Below are positions 19,608-28,201 of a stretch of DNA of 55,337 nucleotides, in pieces. Under the pieces are notes generated by a model. The model was not told the DNA's origin. It was given only the letters and a program-made list of their open reading frames with translations, and did not search any database. This DNA comes from an archaeon (lineage in GTDB: Archaea > Nanobdellota > Nanobdellia > Pacearchaeales > GW2011-AR1), in contig JABIDS010000024.1 of NCBI GenBank assembly GCA_018651605.1, positions 1 through 55,337 of the forward strand, in the 5' to 3' direction. The position numbers were made by a program, and so were the translations under genes. Numbering within the stretch: the first letter of the stretch is position 1; every line of letters begins with the position of its first letter.

Positions 19608-22600
19608 TTAATTATTTAATTCTTCTTCTATTTTTTCTAATCTTTTTTTGAATAATCCTTTACTTGTTTTTTCCACGGCACCTGGAATTGTAGATGGAAT
19701 TTGTCTAGATCTTATAAAATTTATTACATTAAATTTTTTGTAGAGCATATAAATTCCAAAAGATATAATTACAATTAGTATTATAAGTAATATTATTAAT
19801 ATCATAATCATAAGGTTTTCCATTATTTTTGAGCTGATTTGTTTTTTTATTGTTGGTTTTATTTTATCTAGGCAATCATCTGCTTTTTTAATATTGTCTT
19901 CAGCATTAATAAATTCTTCTTTTTCTATGTTTAATTCTAAGTTGTTTGTTATGTTTTCACAGATAGATAATTTTTCTAGTATTTTTTCTTCATCTATTTC
20001 TTCTTTTAGTCCTTTTATTTTATTTCTAATTCTTTCTAATTCTTTTAAGAAATAATCTCTCATGGTTAGAACTATTAATTTTCCTGGTTTTTGTTTTTCT
20101 ATTTGATTTGTTTTTATTAGGTAGTTGAAGTCGTATTCTCCTAAGAAATTTCTTACTAAGAAACTTATTTGGAATTCTTTTATTTCTCCTGATTTTAGAG
20201 TGTTTATTTTTAATGGAGTTATTGTGTAGATGTTTTTATCAAGTCCTTCTAGGTCTAAGGTTATATTGGTTAGTTTTTCTTCACCTGTGTTCTCTATTTT
20301 AAGAATTATTGTTTTTTCTATGTTCTTTGTTAAATAGATTGGAGTTTCAATTGAAATTTCTAGGTCTGATTTTTCGGTTATATTTTCAGTAGTTGTTTTA
20401 CTAGTGCCTCCTCCGCCACCGCCACCGCCTCCTCCTCCGCCTCCCGGAGGGGCAGGGCAAGCTCCGCAATCTGTAGAACAAGTTGAACATGTTTCAGTGC
20501 CATTGCAAACCGCGTCTCCACATGTTGAACCGTCTACGGTTGAAAATATTGAGTATGCTCCTGCTTTTTCTGAGAAGGATGGTCCATAATATCCTAAAAA
20601 TGTTATTCTTACTTGTCCTATGTAAGTTGTTGTTGGAGCTGTGTACCAGGTTAATGTTGAACCTGAAGGTACCATTCTTGTTTCTGATCCTGTATCAAGG
20701 ACTGCACCTGTATCTTCTCTTGTTAAGTTCCAGTTCATTGTCATATCCTTATTTGCGCCCCCAGTATTTTCACTTATTACTGAGATATTTAGATTTGATA
20801 TGTCTGAGCTTAAAACTGATATGGTTCTTACATCAAAAGGTCCCCCAGTTACTTGCCAGAATTCATGAGCATAATATGATGTTGAAGATTTTGTTGCATT
20901 TACGATTGTTTCCCAAATTCCTTCTGTTGCTGAAGCTCCTACTGAATAAGTGTAATTGTAGATTCCTGTTGTTGCTTCAGGAGTCATATCTGCGGAAGGT
21001 CCCACAATTGTACTGCCTCCTGCATCTATAATATGGATTTGCATGGAATCTGCAGAAGTATATGTTCCAGAGGAGGTGAAATAAGATTCAACATAATAAT
21101 CTGTTTGAGTTACAACTTCGGGTGAACCTGCGAGGGTTATCATATTTCCTCCGCCGATTGCAGAAGTTACTTGAATATTAAAATTTGAAGATTGCCATGT
21201 GTTTGAATATTGGTCTGTATAAGTTATATTAAGAGTATAAGTTGCTTCTGTTATTGGTAGTGAGACAAACCAGGTTATGTTTTTTGTTTGATTTGCTGTG
21301 AAATTTCCCATAGAAGTCATTTGAGGATAATCTGTTAAGAATGTGAAACCTTCTGGAATATTTAATGTTGCATTTACGTTGGTAAGTGAATCTGTTGAAT
21401 TTAATTCTCCTGTTATTTTTATTGTGTGATAGGGAAGTGCTGTTGAAGGTGCTGTTTCATTTTGAGTTGTTGCGTTTGGGGCTCTTATTGTAAATTCTTG
21501 CCAAGACATAGAATTGTTTGTGTTTCCGACGGTATCATTTGCATAAACCTTGAATTTGTAAGTTCCTATTGATGTGGCTGTCCAAGTTGTGTTGTACATT
21601 ATTCCAGAAGTATTTGTCATAGTTATATTTGTTTCAGGAGTTGTATTTATTGAGACCCAAACAGTATTTATGTTAGGATCTGAAACATTTGCATATATTT
21701 GTATAGGTTGTCCTGAATAAATATCTGAATCAATCCATTGACTTGTTATGTTTGGTTCTATGTTATCTATTAAACTTCTTACATCAAAACTTGCGTCTGA
21801 AGTATCATTTGCAATTGTAAACGAATCATTTATATTTATAGTTATAAAAAAAGTTCCGTAAATTCCAGTAGAGTTCCAGGAATAGTTACAATTATTTGTT
21901 GTAGAAGTATCTGAGTCTGGGTCTGTACAATGGTTTGTTAGATTTATGTTTGTAGTTATTGTATTTGATGTTGAGTTTGCAATTGTTCCGTAATAAATGG
22001 TTGCGGTTAAACTGTCTTCATCGGCATCGGTGACATTGAATAATATTGAATAGTTTCCTTGAGATTGATTTGCTGTTTCTCCCCCATTTGGTTGAGTTAC
22101 AAGTGCTGTTGGTTGGTGATTGATATAAAAAAAGTTTGAACTTGTTGTTGAACAATTAGAGGCATCACAAACAGCAACTGTAAAATTTGTTGAACGATTG
22201 TCTGTTGATTGGACGGTGTATAAACAAGAAGAGGGGCCTAAGGCTTCCATTGAGGTGTTACAAAAAGTTGAGTCTTGGCATCCTGACTGATTAATATTTG
22301 AAGAATTACAAATAAAAGTTTGTGCTTGATTAGATTCTGTGTCTGTCCAGTTTATTGTGAAGTTTACTGTATCTCCTACTTGTTTGGGATTTGTTAATGA
22401 AGAATCTGTAGATGTTGCATCAATCGTTGGTTTTGCATTGATAGTATAATCAATTATTATCCTAGGTCTTCTTGAAGAATTTGTATCTTCTGATGATGAG
22501 AAATATGTGAAATTTCCTGCTGAGGCATTTGTTGAAAGTAAAATTAATCCGTAAGGGATATAGGTTTTATTTACCCATCCTTTTACAGCTTCTGTGATTG

Positions 22601-23099
22601 TAAAATTATAGTATTTATCTGATTCATTTGTGAATGTTATTTCATCTATTTCTTGGAGGTAATCTCCTCCTGCAGAAGACCAAGTATTTCCAGTTAATCT
22701 ATTGTTCCATGTTGCTTCATTTTCATTCCATCCAGCAGTTATTCTATAAACTTTTATTGACATGTTTATCGTGTTTGATGCGCTTGTTACATAAACTTGT
22801 AAATTTGCGTTTAATATTGTATTTTCTGAGTCTATTGAACCAATATTGCTATCATTTATTAAGGCTCTAAATTCAGTGTTTAAAGAAATATTTCCTATTC
22901 TTAATGTGTCTGAATCTCCATAATTATTTGTTGGAGAGCTTTGTCTGAGGTAGGTATCATTTATTGTTGAGCCATCTGATGCTGATTCATAAATTGTAAA
23001 TCCTGTTATCTCAGGGTTTTGAATAAATATGAGGAATGAAAATACGCTGGTTAAAAGAATTAATTCTACGACTATTAGTGCATGCTCTCTCTTTTTCAT
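19608..23099 (-). CDS. Cell-surface DNRLRE-domain protein with Gly run and C-terminal anchor
   Basis: This 1,163-residue protein has an N-terminal hydrophobic signal or anchor (about 10-30) followed by EITGFTIYES. Residues 38-215 match the DNRLRE/CBM96-type beta sandwich (TYLRQSSPTNNYGDSDTLRIG, later WNENEATWNNR and YGLILLST). Ig-like segments rich in N-x-S/T sequons follow. A Cys motif (CGDAVCNG, CSTDCGAC, near 860) precedes a run of about 13 Gly near 885-897, then a CARDB-like domain, a coiled-coil stretch (about 1020-1085), a membrane helix (about 1094-1118) and a basic cytoplasmic tail. It converges on the coiled-coil gene with 7 bp between stops. The likely role is a glycosylated surface or adhesion protein. 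The Cys-Gly-CARDB-TM ending mirrors the giant protein, but no ATPase is attached. Confidence 0.75.
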   Translation of the reverse strand: MKKREHALIVVELILLTSVFSFLIFIQNPEITGFTIYESASDGSTINDTYLRQSSPTNNYGDSDTLRIGNISLNTEFRALINDSNIGSIDSENTILNANLQVYVTSASNTINMSIKVYRITAGWNENEATWNNRLTGNTWSSAGGDYLQEIDEITFTNESDKYYNFTITEAVKGWVNKTYIPYGLILLSTNASAGNFTYFSSSEDTNSSRRPRIIIDYTINAKPTIDATSTDSSLTNPKQVGDTVNFTINWTDTESNQAQTFICNSSNINQSGCQDSTFCNTSMEALGPSSCLYTVQSTDNRSTNFTVAVCDASNCSTTSSNFFYINHQPTALVTQPNGGETANQSQGNYSILFNVTDADEDSLTATIYYGTIANSTSNTITTNINLTNHCTDPDSDTSTTNNCNYSWNSTGIYGTFFITININDSFTIANDTSDASFDVRSLIDNIEPNITSQWIDSDIYSGQPIQIYANVSDPNINTVWVSINTTPETNITMTNTSGIMYNTTWTATSIGTYKFKVYANDTVGNTNNSMSWQEFTIRAPNATTQNETAPSTALPYHTIKITGELNSTDSLTNVNATLNIPEGFTFLTDYPQMTSMGNFTANQTKNITWFVSLPITEATYTLNITYTDQYSNTWQSSNFNIQVTSAIGGGNMITLAGSPEVVTQTDYYVESYFTSSGTYTSADSMQIHIIDAGGSTIVGPSADMTPEATTGIYNYTYSVGASATEGIWETIVNATKSSTSYYAHEFWQVTGGPFDVRTISVLSSDISNLNISVISENTGGANKDMTMNWNLTREDTGAVLDTGSETRMVPSGSTLTWYTAPTTTYIGQVRITFLGYYGPSFSEKAGAYSIFSTVDGSTCGDAVCNGTETCSTCSTDCGACPAPPGGGGGGGGGGGGGTSKTTTENITEKSDLEISIETPIYLTKNIEKTIILKIENTGEEKLTNITLDLEGLDKNIYTITPLKINTLKSGEIKEFQISFLVRNFLGEYDFNYLIKTNQIEKQKPGKLIVLTMRDYFLKELERIRNKIKGLKEEIDEEKILEKLSICENITNNLELNIEKEEFINAEDNIKKADDCLDKIKPTIKKQISSKIMENLMIMILIILLIILIVIISFGIYMLYKKFNVINFIRSRQIPSTIPGAVEKTSKGLFKKRLEKIEEELNN

Positions 23100-23142
23100 T
23101 ATTATGTATAATCTTTCTAGTTTTAAAATGTTGTGTTAAAAA

Positions 23143-23433
23143 TTATTCGCAGAAATCTGTTTTGTTTCTTGGGTCTTTCCAATTTTCTGAATGCTGGATT
23201 GTTGCATTAATTATTGGAGTTATTGAAATTAATTCGTTTCCCTTGCAGGCTATAATATTATCTTGACAAAAATTTGTTTTGTTGCAAATGGCCCGAGTAT
23301 ATGTATAATCGTTTGGAGGTAAATTTTGAATCGTTTTTCCTGTTAAAAGGGGCTGGGTTATAAAAAATATTAGGAGTAGAAACATTATTGTTAAGAAAGT
23401 GATTAGAATTCTAATGTTTTTTTTGAAGGTCAT
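23143..23433 (-). CDS. Small secreted or membrane-anchored hypothetical protein
   Basis: This 96-residue protein has an N-terminal hydrophobic helix (about residues 8-27) followed by PLLTGKTIQN, the same kind of TG motif that follows the helix in the large surface proteins. The outside part has four Cys (ICNKTNFCQDNIIACKG and FCE) and sequons, suggesting disulfides. It lies 43 bp upstream of the DNRLRE surface gene on the same strand and may be cotranscribed. No family recognised. Confidence 0.55.
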   Translation of the reverse strand: MTFKKNIRILITFLTIMFLLLIFFITQPLLTGKTIQNLPPNDYTYTRAICNKTNFCQDNIIACKGNELISITPIINATIQHSENWKDPRNKTDFCE

Positions 23434-23512
23434 TAAATTAAGAATCTGTGAGATTATAAAAAAGTTTTGTTTTCGAAAAATTTATAAAGTTTGAGTTATT
23501 TGTTTATTTAAG

Positions 23513-23737
23513 ATGAAAAAGAAAAGTGGTGGTAAGAAGAATGCTAAAAAAGTTTCTAAAAGTAAGAAAAATGTTTCTAATAAAAAATCTGATTTGAAAT
23601 ATCTTTGTCCTAAGTGTAAGAGTAAAAATGTTTCGAAAGTTTTTAGTTTGAGGACTTTTTTTGGTATAATTCCTAGGTGGAAATGTAGTAGTTGTGGTTT
23701 AGAGGAAATGGTTTTTCCTAGAGTTGTTGGAAAGTAA
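23513..23737 (+). CDS. Small zinc-ribbon protein
   Basis: This 74-residue protein has a Lys/Ser-rich N-terminal tail (residues 1-28) and a C-terminal zinc ribbon with CPKC (residues 33-36) and CSSC (59-62) separated by 22 residues. The two CxxC pairs are the usual four-Cys zinc site. The ATG is leaderless relative to the TTTATAAAG box near 23481. The partner is unknown: the basic tail suggests nucleic acid or ribosome contact, as in many archaeal zinc-ribbon proteins. Confidence 0.7.
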   Translation: MKKKSGGKKNAKKVSKSKKNVSNKKSDLKYLCPKCKSKNVSKVFSLRTFFGIIPRWKCSSCGLEEMVFPRVVGK

Positions 23738-23781
23738 ATGATAAGAAGTTTTATTAAGTGATTTTGTTTTATTATATTAAT

Positions 23782-24978
23782 ATGAAAAAAGTTGAGTTTA
23801 AACGACGAAAGTTAGATAGTGGGTTAACAGTTATTTTTGAAAAACGGAATATTCCTATTGTTGCGGTTGCAAGTAGTGTTAAATTTGGTGCGCAATATGA
23901 GAATGAAGATATTAAGGGAATAAGTCATTTTATGGAACATCTGGTTTTTAAGGGAACTAAAAATAGAAGTGTTACAGATATCCCTCGAGAGGTGGAAAAT
24001 AAGGGGGGAATACTTAATGCATTTACTGCTGAAGAGGTTACTTGTTTTTGGAATAAAATGCCGAGCAAATATTTTAGTTTGAGTGCAGATATTCCTCGTG
24101 ATTTGGTTTTGAATCCTTTGTTTGAAAAAGAAGCATTGGAAAGAGAAAGGAAAGTTATCTTGGAGGAAATTAAAATGTATCATGATAATCCTTCAACTCA
24201 TGTTTTGGAAAAAATTAAGGAGATGTTGTATAAGAAGCCATTTAATATGTCTATTGCAGGAACTTTGAAGACTGTTGCTGGTTTGACGAGAGAGAAAGTT
24301 GTTGAGTTGTTTGATTCTATTTATTCTACTAATAACATGATTTTTAGTGTTGTTGGTGATGTTGAATGGGAGGAGGTTTTGAATGAAGCGAATAAATTTC
24401 CTAAGATGAATAAGAAGATTAATAAAATTCCTATTGTTGAGAAAAATGGAGAAATGGTTGAGAAGAGAAAGGGGATTGATCAAGCGCATTTGGTTTTTGG
24501 ATTTCATATGCCGAAGTTGGGAGATAAAAATAGATATGCTGCAGAGATTTTTGATAGTGTTTTAGGTGGGGGAATGAGTAGTAGGTTATTTCAGGAAGTT
24601 AGAGAGAAGAGGGGATTGTGCTATACGATTAAAGGGCATCTTGAGCAATCAAAAGATTATTCTTATGAAATGATTTATGCTGGAACTGTTAAGGAAAAAG
24701 TTAAGGAGATTCGTGAGTTGATTTTGAAAGAGATTAAAAAGTTGGGTGAGTTGAAAAAATCTGATTTTGAGGAAATTAAAGAAAGGTTGATTGGTTTGAG
24801 AGGGATTAGTAAGGAGAAATCTGATTTGACAATGATTGAATTGTTGCAAGAGGAGCTTGGAGGTAATGCTGAAAATTATTATAAATATGAGGAAGAAATT
24901 AGTCGAGTTCGGTTGAAGGATGTTCAGAATTTAAGTAAGTTGAATGGATATAGTTTTGTTTCGCTTGTTCCTGAATAG
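23782..24978 (+). CDS. M16-family zinc metallopeptidase
   Basis: This 398-residue peptidase has the inverted zinc motif HFMEH (H49, E52, H53) and the distal ligand E129 in LEEIKMYHDNP, 76 residues after H53, exactly as in the M16B family. The second half carries the usual VLGGGMSSRLFQEVREKRGLCY signature of the inactive lobe. The length is that of a single-chain two-lobe processing-peptidase-like enzyme. No signal peptide, so it is probably a cytoplasmic peptidase of peptides or unfolded protein. I start at ATG 23782 (MKKVEFKRRKLDSG) rather than GTG 23758, because the conserved fold begins there. Confidence 0.92.
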   Translation: MKKVEFKRRKLDSGLTVIFEKRNIPIVAVASSVKFGAQYENEDIKGISHFMEHLVFKGTKNRSVTDIPREVENKGGILNAFTAEEVTCFWNKMPSKYFSLSADIPRDLVLNPLFEKEALERERKVILEEIKMYHDNPSTHVLEKIKEMLYKKPFNMSIAGTLKTVAGLTREKVVELFDSIYSTNNMIFSVVGDVEWEEVLNEANKFPKMNKKINKIPIVEKNGEMVEKRKGIDQAHLVFGFHMPKLGDKNRYAAEIFDSVLGGGMSSRLFQEVREKRGLCYTIKGHLEQSKDYSYEMIYAGTVKEKVKEIRELILKEIKKLGELKKSDFEEIKERLIGLRGISKEKSDLTMIELLQEELGGNAENYYKYEEEISRVRLKDVQNLSKLNGYSFVSLVPE

Positions 24979-25021
24979 TTTTTTAGAATAATATAGAAAA
25001 AAATAAAAAAAATAAAATAAA

Positions 25022-25201
25022 TTATTTGAATATTTTTACAAGTGCCCAGATTCCTGCAAGTCCTACGATTGCGTAAATTATCTGTGCAAATATTCCAGCG
25101 CCGATTAAAGAGCCTACTAACTCATAATCAAATGTCATAAGTCCTAGGTCTATTGCTCCAAGTGCTGCGATTACTTTTGCTGTTTTGTTTAAACCTCTCA
25201 T
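25022..25201 (-). CDS. DUF378 small membrane protein
   Basis: This 59-residue protein (MRGLNKTAKVIAALGAIDLG...) has two hydrophobic helices and the DUF378 pattern: N-terminal helix with a G at the middle, a loop, ELVGSLIG, then IIYAIVGLAGIWAL. Family function is unknown. It has a strong Shine-Dalgarno AAGGAGG 6 nt before the ATG, unusual in this mostly leaderless window, and a similar start region to the membrane protein gene at 25384-25725. A sequence GTTAGATATA at 25228-25237 upstream resembles the operators in front of the DUF2178/XRE operon. Confidence 0.8.
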   Translation of the reverse strand: MRGLNKTAKVIAALGAIDLGLMTFDYELVGSLIGAGIFAQIIYAIVGLAGIWALVKIFK

Positions 25202-25291
25202 TTTAACCTCCTTTTTGTTTTTAGATTGTTAGATATACTAAGAAAAAGTTGTTTAAATATGTTTTGATATAGAGAAAAAAAATAAAAAAAT

Positions 25292-25372
25292 CCAAAAATT
25301 CTTCACTAAAGAATTTTTGGCTCTTCAAAACCACTCATCACATTTTATGTGATTCGTCTAAAGTTTTGAAGA
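25292..25372. terminator. Two strong hairpins between small membrane genes
   Basis: CCAAAAATTCTT / AAGAATTTTTGG (25292-25320) is a perfect 12-bp stem with a 5-nt loop. Next to it is a second, nested structure: TCTTCAAAAC (25322-25331) / GTTTTGAAGA (25363-25372) enclosing ATCACAT (25337-25343) / ATGTGAT (25347-25353). A-rich runs flank them. They fit a minus-strand terminator after the 25384-25725 gene, but two stacked perfect stems are more than termination needs, so a small RNA or processing site is possible. Confidence 0.6.
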
Positions 25373-25383
25373 TAAAAAAAAGA

Positions 25384-25725
25384 TTAATCCTTGCTTGCTT
25401 TGAAGACTACTTTTATTGAAACTACTAATGCTGCTGCGCTTATTATTGCAGTGAAATTACTTAAGATGTCAACAAGATAATTTGTAGTAGTTTGGTGTAA
25501 GGTAGCTAGAGCTCCTAAACTTCCTGAAACTGCTAACAATGCTATTGCTGCTATTAGGAAACTTGTTGTTTCTCTTTGACTGATATTAAGGAATCCGATT
25601 ATTAGTCCGATTATGAAAAGAGTTACTAAGATTGTTGAGGGTTTAAAATATGTTACAAATGCTGCTAGAATTGCTACTAATAAACCTGCAATTAGTGCCC
25701 ATTTACCAATTTGTTCTGTGTTCAT
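25384..25725 (-). CDS. Four-helix small membrane protein, unknown
   Basis: This 113-residue protein is almost entirely hydrophobic with four predicted membrane helices (about 8-27, 33-50, 55-75, 85-105), short loops and a Lys-ended C-terminus. No family recognised. It has a strong Shine-Dalgarno (AAAGGAGG) before the ATG, the same arrangement as DUF378 downstream. It is divergent from the arginase-family gene with 112 bp between the starts. Confidence 0.6.
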   Translation of the reverse strand: MNTEQIGKWALIAGLLVAILAAFVTYFKPSTILVTLFIIGLIIGFLNISQRETTSFLIAAIALLAVSGSLGALATLHQTTTNYLVDILSNFTAIISAAALVVSIKVVFKASKD

Positions 25726-25837
25726 TTTAACCTCCTTTCATCACCTTTTATTTTACTATGCAAAAGGAGTTTAATAATGTTTGTTTTTTTGATTTTGTTT
25801 TTGAAAGATTTAAATAATAAGTTAGATTGTATTTTAA

Positions 25838-26713
25838 ATGGAGATTGTAAGGGTTCGATTTGTTGATGGTGAAAATGGGTGTGAAAATGCACCTTCGGAA
25901 ATTTTGAAAGCTTTGAAAGATATTGGAAGTGATATTGATGGGAGAGTTATTGGTTTTGAGGATTTGAGATTTGAGGAGATTCATGTTGATTTGGCACCTG
26001 AAGGCGTACCGTCTCGCGTGGCTCCCGGCATACCTCCTGGCACGAGAACCTCTGATGAGGCGAGAACCTCTGAGGAGGTACCCTTTGAGGGCAGCTCTAT
26101 AGAAGAAAGTGAGCATTTGATTTTTGAAAATAGTAAGGAGATTTTTGAGAGAAATTTTAAGGCTTTTTTTGTTGGAGGAGATCATAGTATTAGTTACCCT
26201 ATTGTGCGAGCTTTTGGAAAAGTTGAGAATAATCCTTTGTTAATTGTTTTTGATGCTCATGGGGATTGTTTGGAAGATGGAAGTGGAAATAGAAAATGGT
26301 TGAGAAGATTGATTGATTCTGGATTTGATGGTTCTAAGGTTATTTTGATTTCAGGTAGGAATTTTTTTGAGGAAGAAATTGAATTTTTGAAAAAGAATAA
26401 AGTTACATTGATTAAGATGAATGTTTTACAAGAGGATTTATCCGGAGTTTGTGATTTAGTTATGGAAAGGACGAGGGGTTCTGGAGGATTTTATGTTAGC
26501 ATTGATATTGATTCTGTTGATTGTGCTTTTGCTCCTGGTTGTAATGATTTGGAGCCAGGTGGTTTGAGTAGTTTGGATTTAATTTATTTTATTAAGAGAT
26601 TGAGATTATTGAAAAATTTTAGAGGGGGAGATATTGTTGAAATTAATCCTTTGAAAGATGTTAATGGGATGACTGTTAGGTTAGGTGCGAGGTTGTTGGG
26701 TGAAATAGTATAA
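25838..26713 (+). CDS. Arginase/agmatinase-family ureohydrolase
   Basis: This 291-residue enzyme has the full metal-binding signature set of the ureohydrolase superfamily: GGDHS (113-117), DAHGD (139-143), SIDIDSVD (D223, D225, D228) and IVEINPLKD near the end. These coordinate two Mn ions that hydrolyse the guanidino group of arginine, agmatine or a related substrate. The family's substrate cannot be decided by eye. Agmatinase for polyamine synthesis is common in archaea. Residues about 53-89 are an odd, GC-rich insertion before the catalytic core (see separate entry). A TATA-like TTTAAATAA about 25 nt before the ATG supports this start. Confidence 0.85.
   Translation: MEIVRVRFVDGENGCENAPSEILKALKDIGSDIDGRVIGFEDLRFEEIHVDLAPEGVPSRVAPGIPPGTRTSDEARTSEEVPFEGSSIEESEHLIFENSKEIFERNFKAFFVGGDHSISYPIVRAFGKVENNPLLIVFDAHGDCLEDGSGNRKWLRRLIDSGFDGSKVILISGRNFFEEEIEFLKKNKVTLIKMNVLQEDLSGVCDLVMERTRGSGGFYVSIDIDSVDCAFAPGCNDLEPGGLSSLDLIYFIKRLRLLKNFRGGDIVEINPLKDVNGMTVRLGARLLGEIV
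25994..26105 (+). repeat. GC-rich in-frame insertion with tandem 18-bp repeat
   Basis: Inside the arginase-family ORF, about 110 bp differ sharply from their surroundings: rich in GC, with CGAGAACCTCTGATGAGG (26043-26060) and CGAGAACCTCTGAGGAGG (26061-26078) as a tandem pair with one mismatch, and similar halves GGCGTACC and GGCATACC upstream. It encodes Pro/Glu/Thr/Ser-rich sequence (SRVAPGIPPGTRTSDEA) between the first strand region and the conserved core, and keeps the frame open on both strands. Confidence 0.8.
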
Positions 26714-26767
26714 GTTTGTGTGGGGTAACTTATTTAAAGATGTTTTACTTGAGGATTATTAACTAGT

Positions 26768-27574
26768 ATGGCATATAAGAAATATATTTATCGGGATGGG
26801 AAAAAGTTTGGACCTTATTATTATGAAAGTTATAGGGATAAAAATGGGAAGGTGAGGAAGAAGTATATTGGGACTGAAAATCCTAAGGATGTTAAAATTG
26901 TGAAGAAAAATGTTTTTGATAAGAAGTTGATTATTTTTGGGATTTTGTTTATTGTTTTGGGTTTTGTTGCTTTTAGTGTTTGGGATAGATTTTCTGAAAA
27001 AGTTTTATTTTCTGATGAGATTAGTGACGAACCAATTTGGAATTGTGGTTTATGTGAAAAGGGGATAAGAGTTTGTCATGATGAAAGTGATTATGGTTAT
27101 AAGTCTTATAGTGAGAAGTGCGGTATTGCTGAAAAATCTTTTGAAGAGAGATTTATTTTATCTGTTGCTGAGAAAGATAATTTGAAAGATGGCTGTGAAG
27201 TGGATTTGGAATGTGAAGGGTGGGGAGAATGTAAGATAGATTATAGTTTGAATAATTTTATTGAAGAGGAGATTTTTTTGGATGGTGAGCAAATCAGGAT
27301 TTGTGTTGATAAGAATAATTGTTTTTCTAAAAAAGTAGAAAAAAAGGAATGCAAAATAGTATCTTTGGTAGTTGCTGAAAAAATTAATGTTTCTTGTGTT
27401 AAGGGAGTTGATTGTTTTTCTGAAGAGTTGGGGGGTGTACTTTTATCTCCTGAAGAGTTTGAAAAGATTGAGGATGGTTCTATAAAATATGTAGAGGTTA
27501 AAGATTCAGACGGCGAGGTTGTTTCTAGGTTGGAATTGATTGAAGAAGAAGTATTGAATATAGATTTGTCTTAG
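26768..27574 (+). CDS. Single-pass membrane protein sharing the N-terminal module of the giant protein
   Basis: This 268-residue protein starts MAYKKYIYRDGKKFGPYYYE and continues to RKKYIGT at about residue 37, closely matching residues 1-40 of the giant ATPase protein. A membrane helix follows (about 54-74), so the basic module should be cytoplasmic and the rest outside. The outer part is rich in Cys (CGLCEKG, CHDE, CEVDLECEGWGECK, CVDKNNC, CVKGVDC), suggesting several disulfides. No known family. TATA-like TTTAAAG lies upstream at about 26734. It could be an accessory subunit targeted to the same cytoplasmic partner as the giant. Confidence 0.65.
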   Translation: MAYKKYIYRDGKKFGPYYYESYRDKNGKVRKKYIGTENPKDVKIVKKNVFDKKLIIFGILFIVLGFVAFSVWDRFSEKVLFSDEISDEPIWNCGLCEKGIRVCHDESDYGYKSYSEKCGIAEKSFEERFILSVAEKDNLKDGCEVDLECEGWGECKIDYSLNNFIEEEIFLDGEQIRICVDKNNCFSKKVEKKECKIVSLVVAEKINVSCVKGVDCFSEELGGVLLSPEEFEKIEDGSIKYVEVKDSDGEVVSRLELIEEEVLNIDLS

Positions 27575-27698
27575 ATTAAGTATTAAAATTGAAAATATAA
27601 CTTGGAAAGTAAATCAGGCTTTAAATGACTATTGGTTTTGTTTGAATGTTTTGTAATACCATTTTATTTATATATGTTTAAATGTAAATTATATTTTA

Positions 27699-28190
27699 AT
27701 GGAAGATAGAAAATCTATTAAAAATGCAGAGTATGTAACTACTAAGGGTAGATTTACGTTGAGAAATTTTATTAAGAATTATATTGAGTCTTCTGTTTTT
27801 GTTGCAGGTCAAAATTTGACTGTTGAAAAATATGATGAAGAAATTAGGAAAAGAGTGTCAGATACTTTTAAGTATGGTTGTTTTTTGGGGCAAGGAATTT
27901 TGAGTCTTGATGAAGTTGGTTTAGTATCTATTGGAGAAGTGTTGGATTCAGATATTCAGAAAATAGAGAGGCCATTGTATTGGGGTTTAGTAGGTAATAG
28001 TAATGGTCATCCTCTTGAATATGTTCAGGGTAAGGAACCTGGGGAAGCCTCTAGAATTTATTTAAGAAATGGATTGGATGAAGATGGAATAAACGAATTA
28101 ACTGATAAATTTTTAGAAGGAAAAGTTGGAGAACATGTAGATATTAGGATAAGGAAAGCTTTGTTATCTCGGTTTGAGGTGGATTTGTGA
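27699..28190 (+). CDS. Hypothetical soluble protein
   Basis: This 163-residue protein of mixed charge has no signal, helix or Cys motif and matches no family I recognise. Visible parts are a basic N-terminus, LSLDEVGLVSIGEVL near the middle, and LEGKVGEHVDIRIRKALLSRFEVDL at the end. It resembles other orphan cytoplasmic proteins in this window in having its own leaderless promoter (TTTAAAT near 27679). It converges with the XPF nuclease gene, with 11 bp between. Confidence 0.5.
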   Translation: MEDRKSIKNAEYVTTKGRFTLRNFIKNYIESSVFVAGQNLTVEKYDEEIRKRVSDTFKYGCFLGQGILSLDEVGLVSIGEVLDSDIQKIERPLYWGLVGNSNGHPLEYVQGKEPGEASRIYLRNGLDEDGINELTDKFLEGKVGEHVDIRIRKALLSRFEVDL

Positions 28191-28201
28191 GTATTGGCCG
28201 G

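Noticed and set aside
20406-20455. Pro-rich ORF on the plus strand opposite the poly-Gly run
   Set aside because: It is the complement of the Gly-coding run in the minus-strand surface gene.
25748-26185. 145-codon minus-strand ORF with RGSR/RRYA repeats
   Set aside because: It is antisense to the arginase-family gene; its repeats are the GC-rich insertion read backwards.
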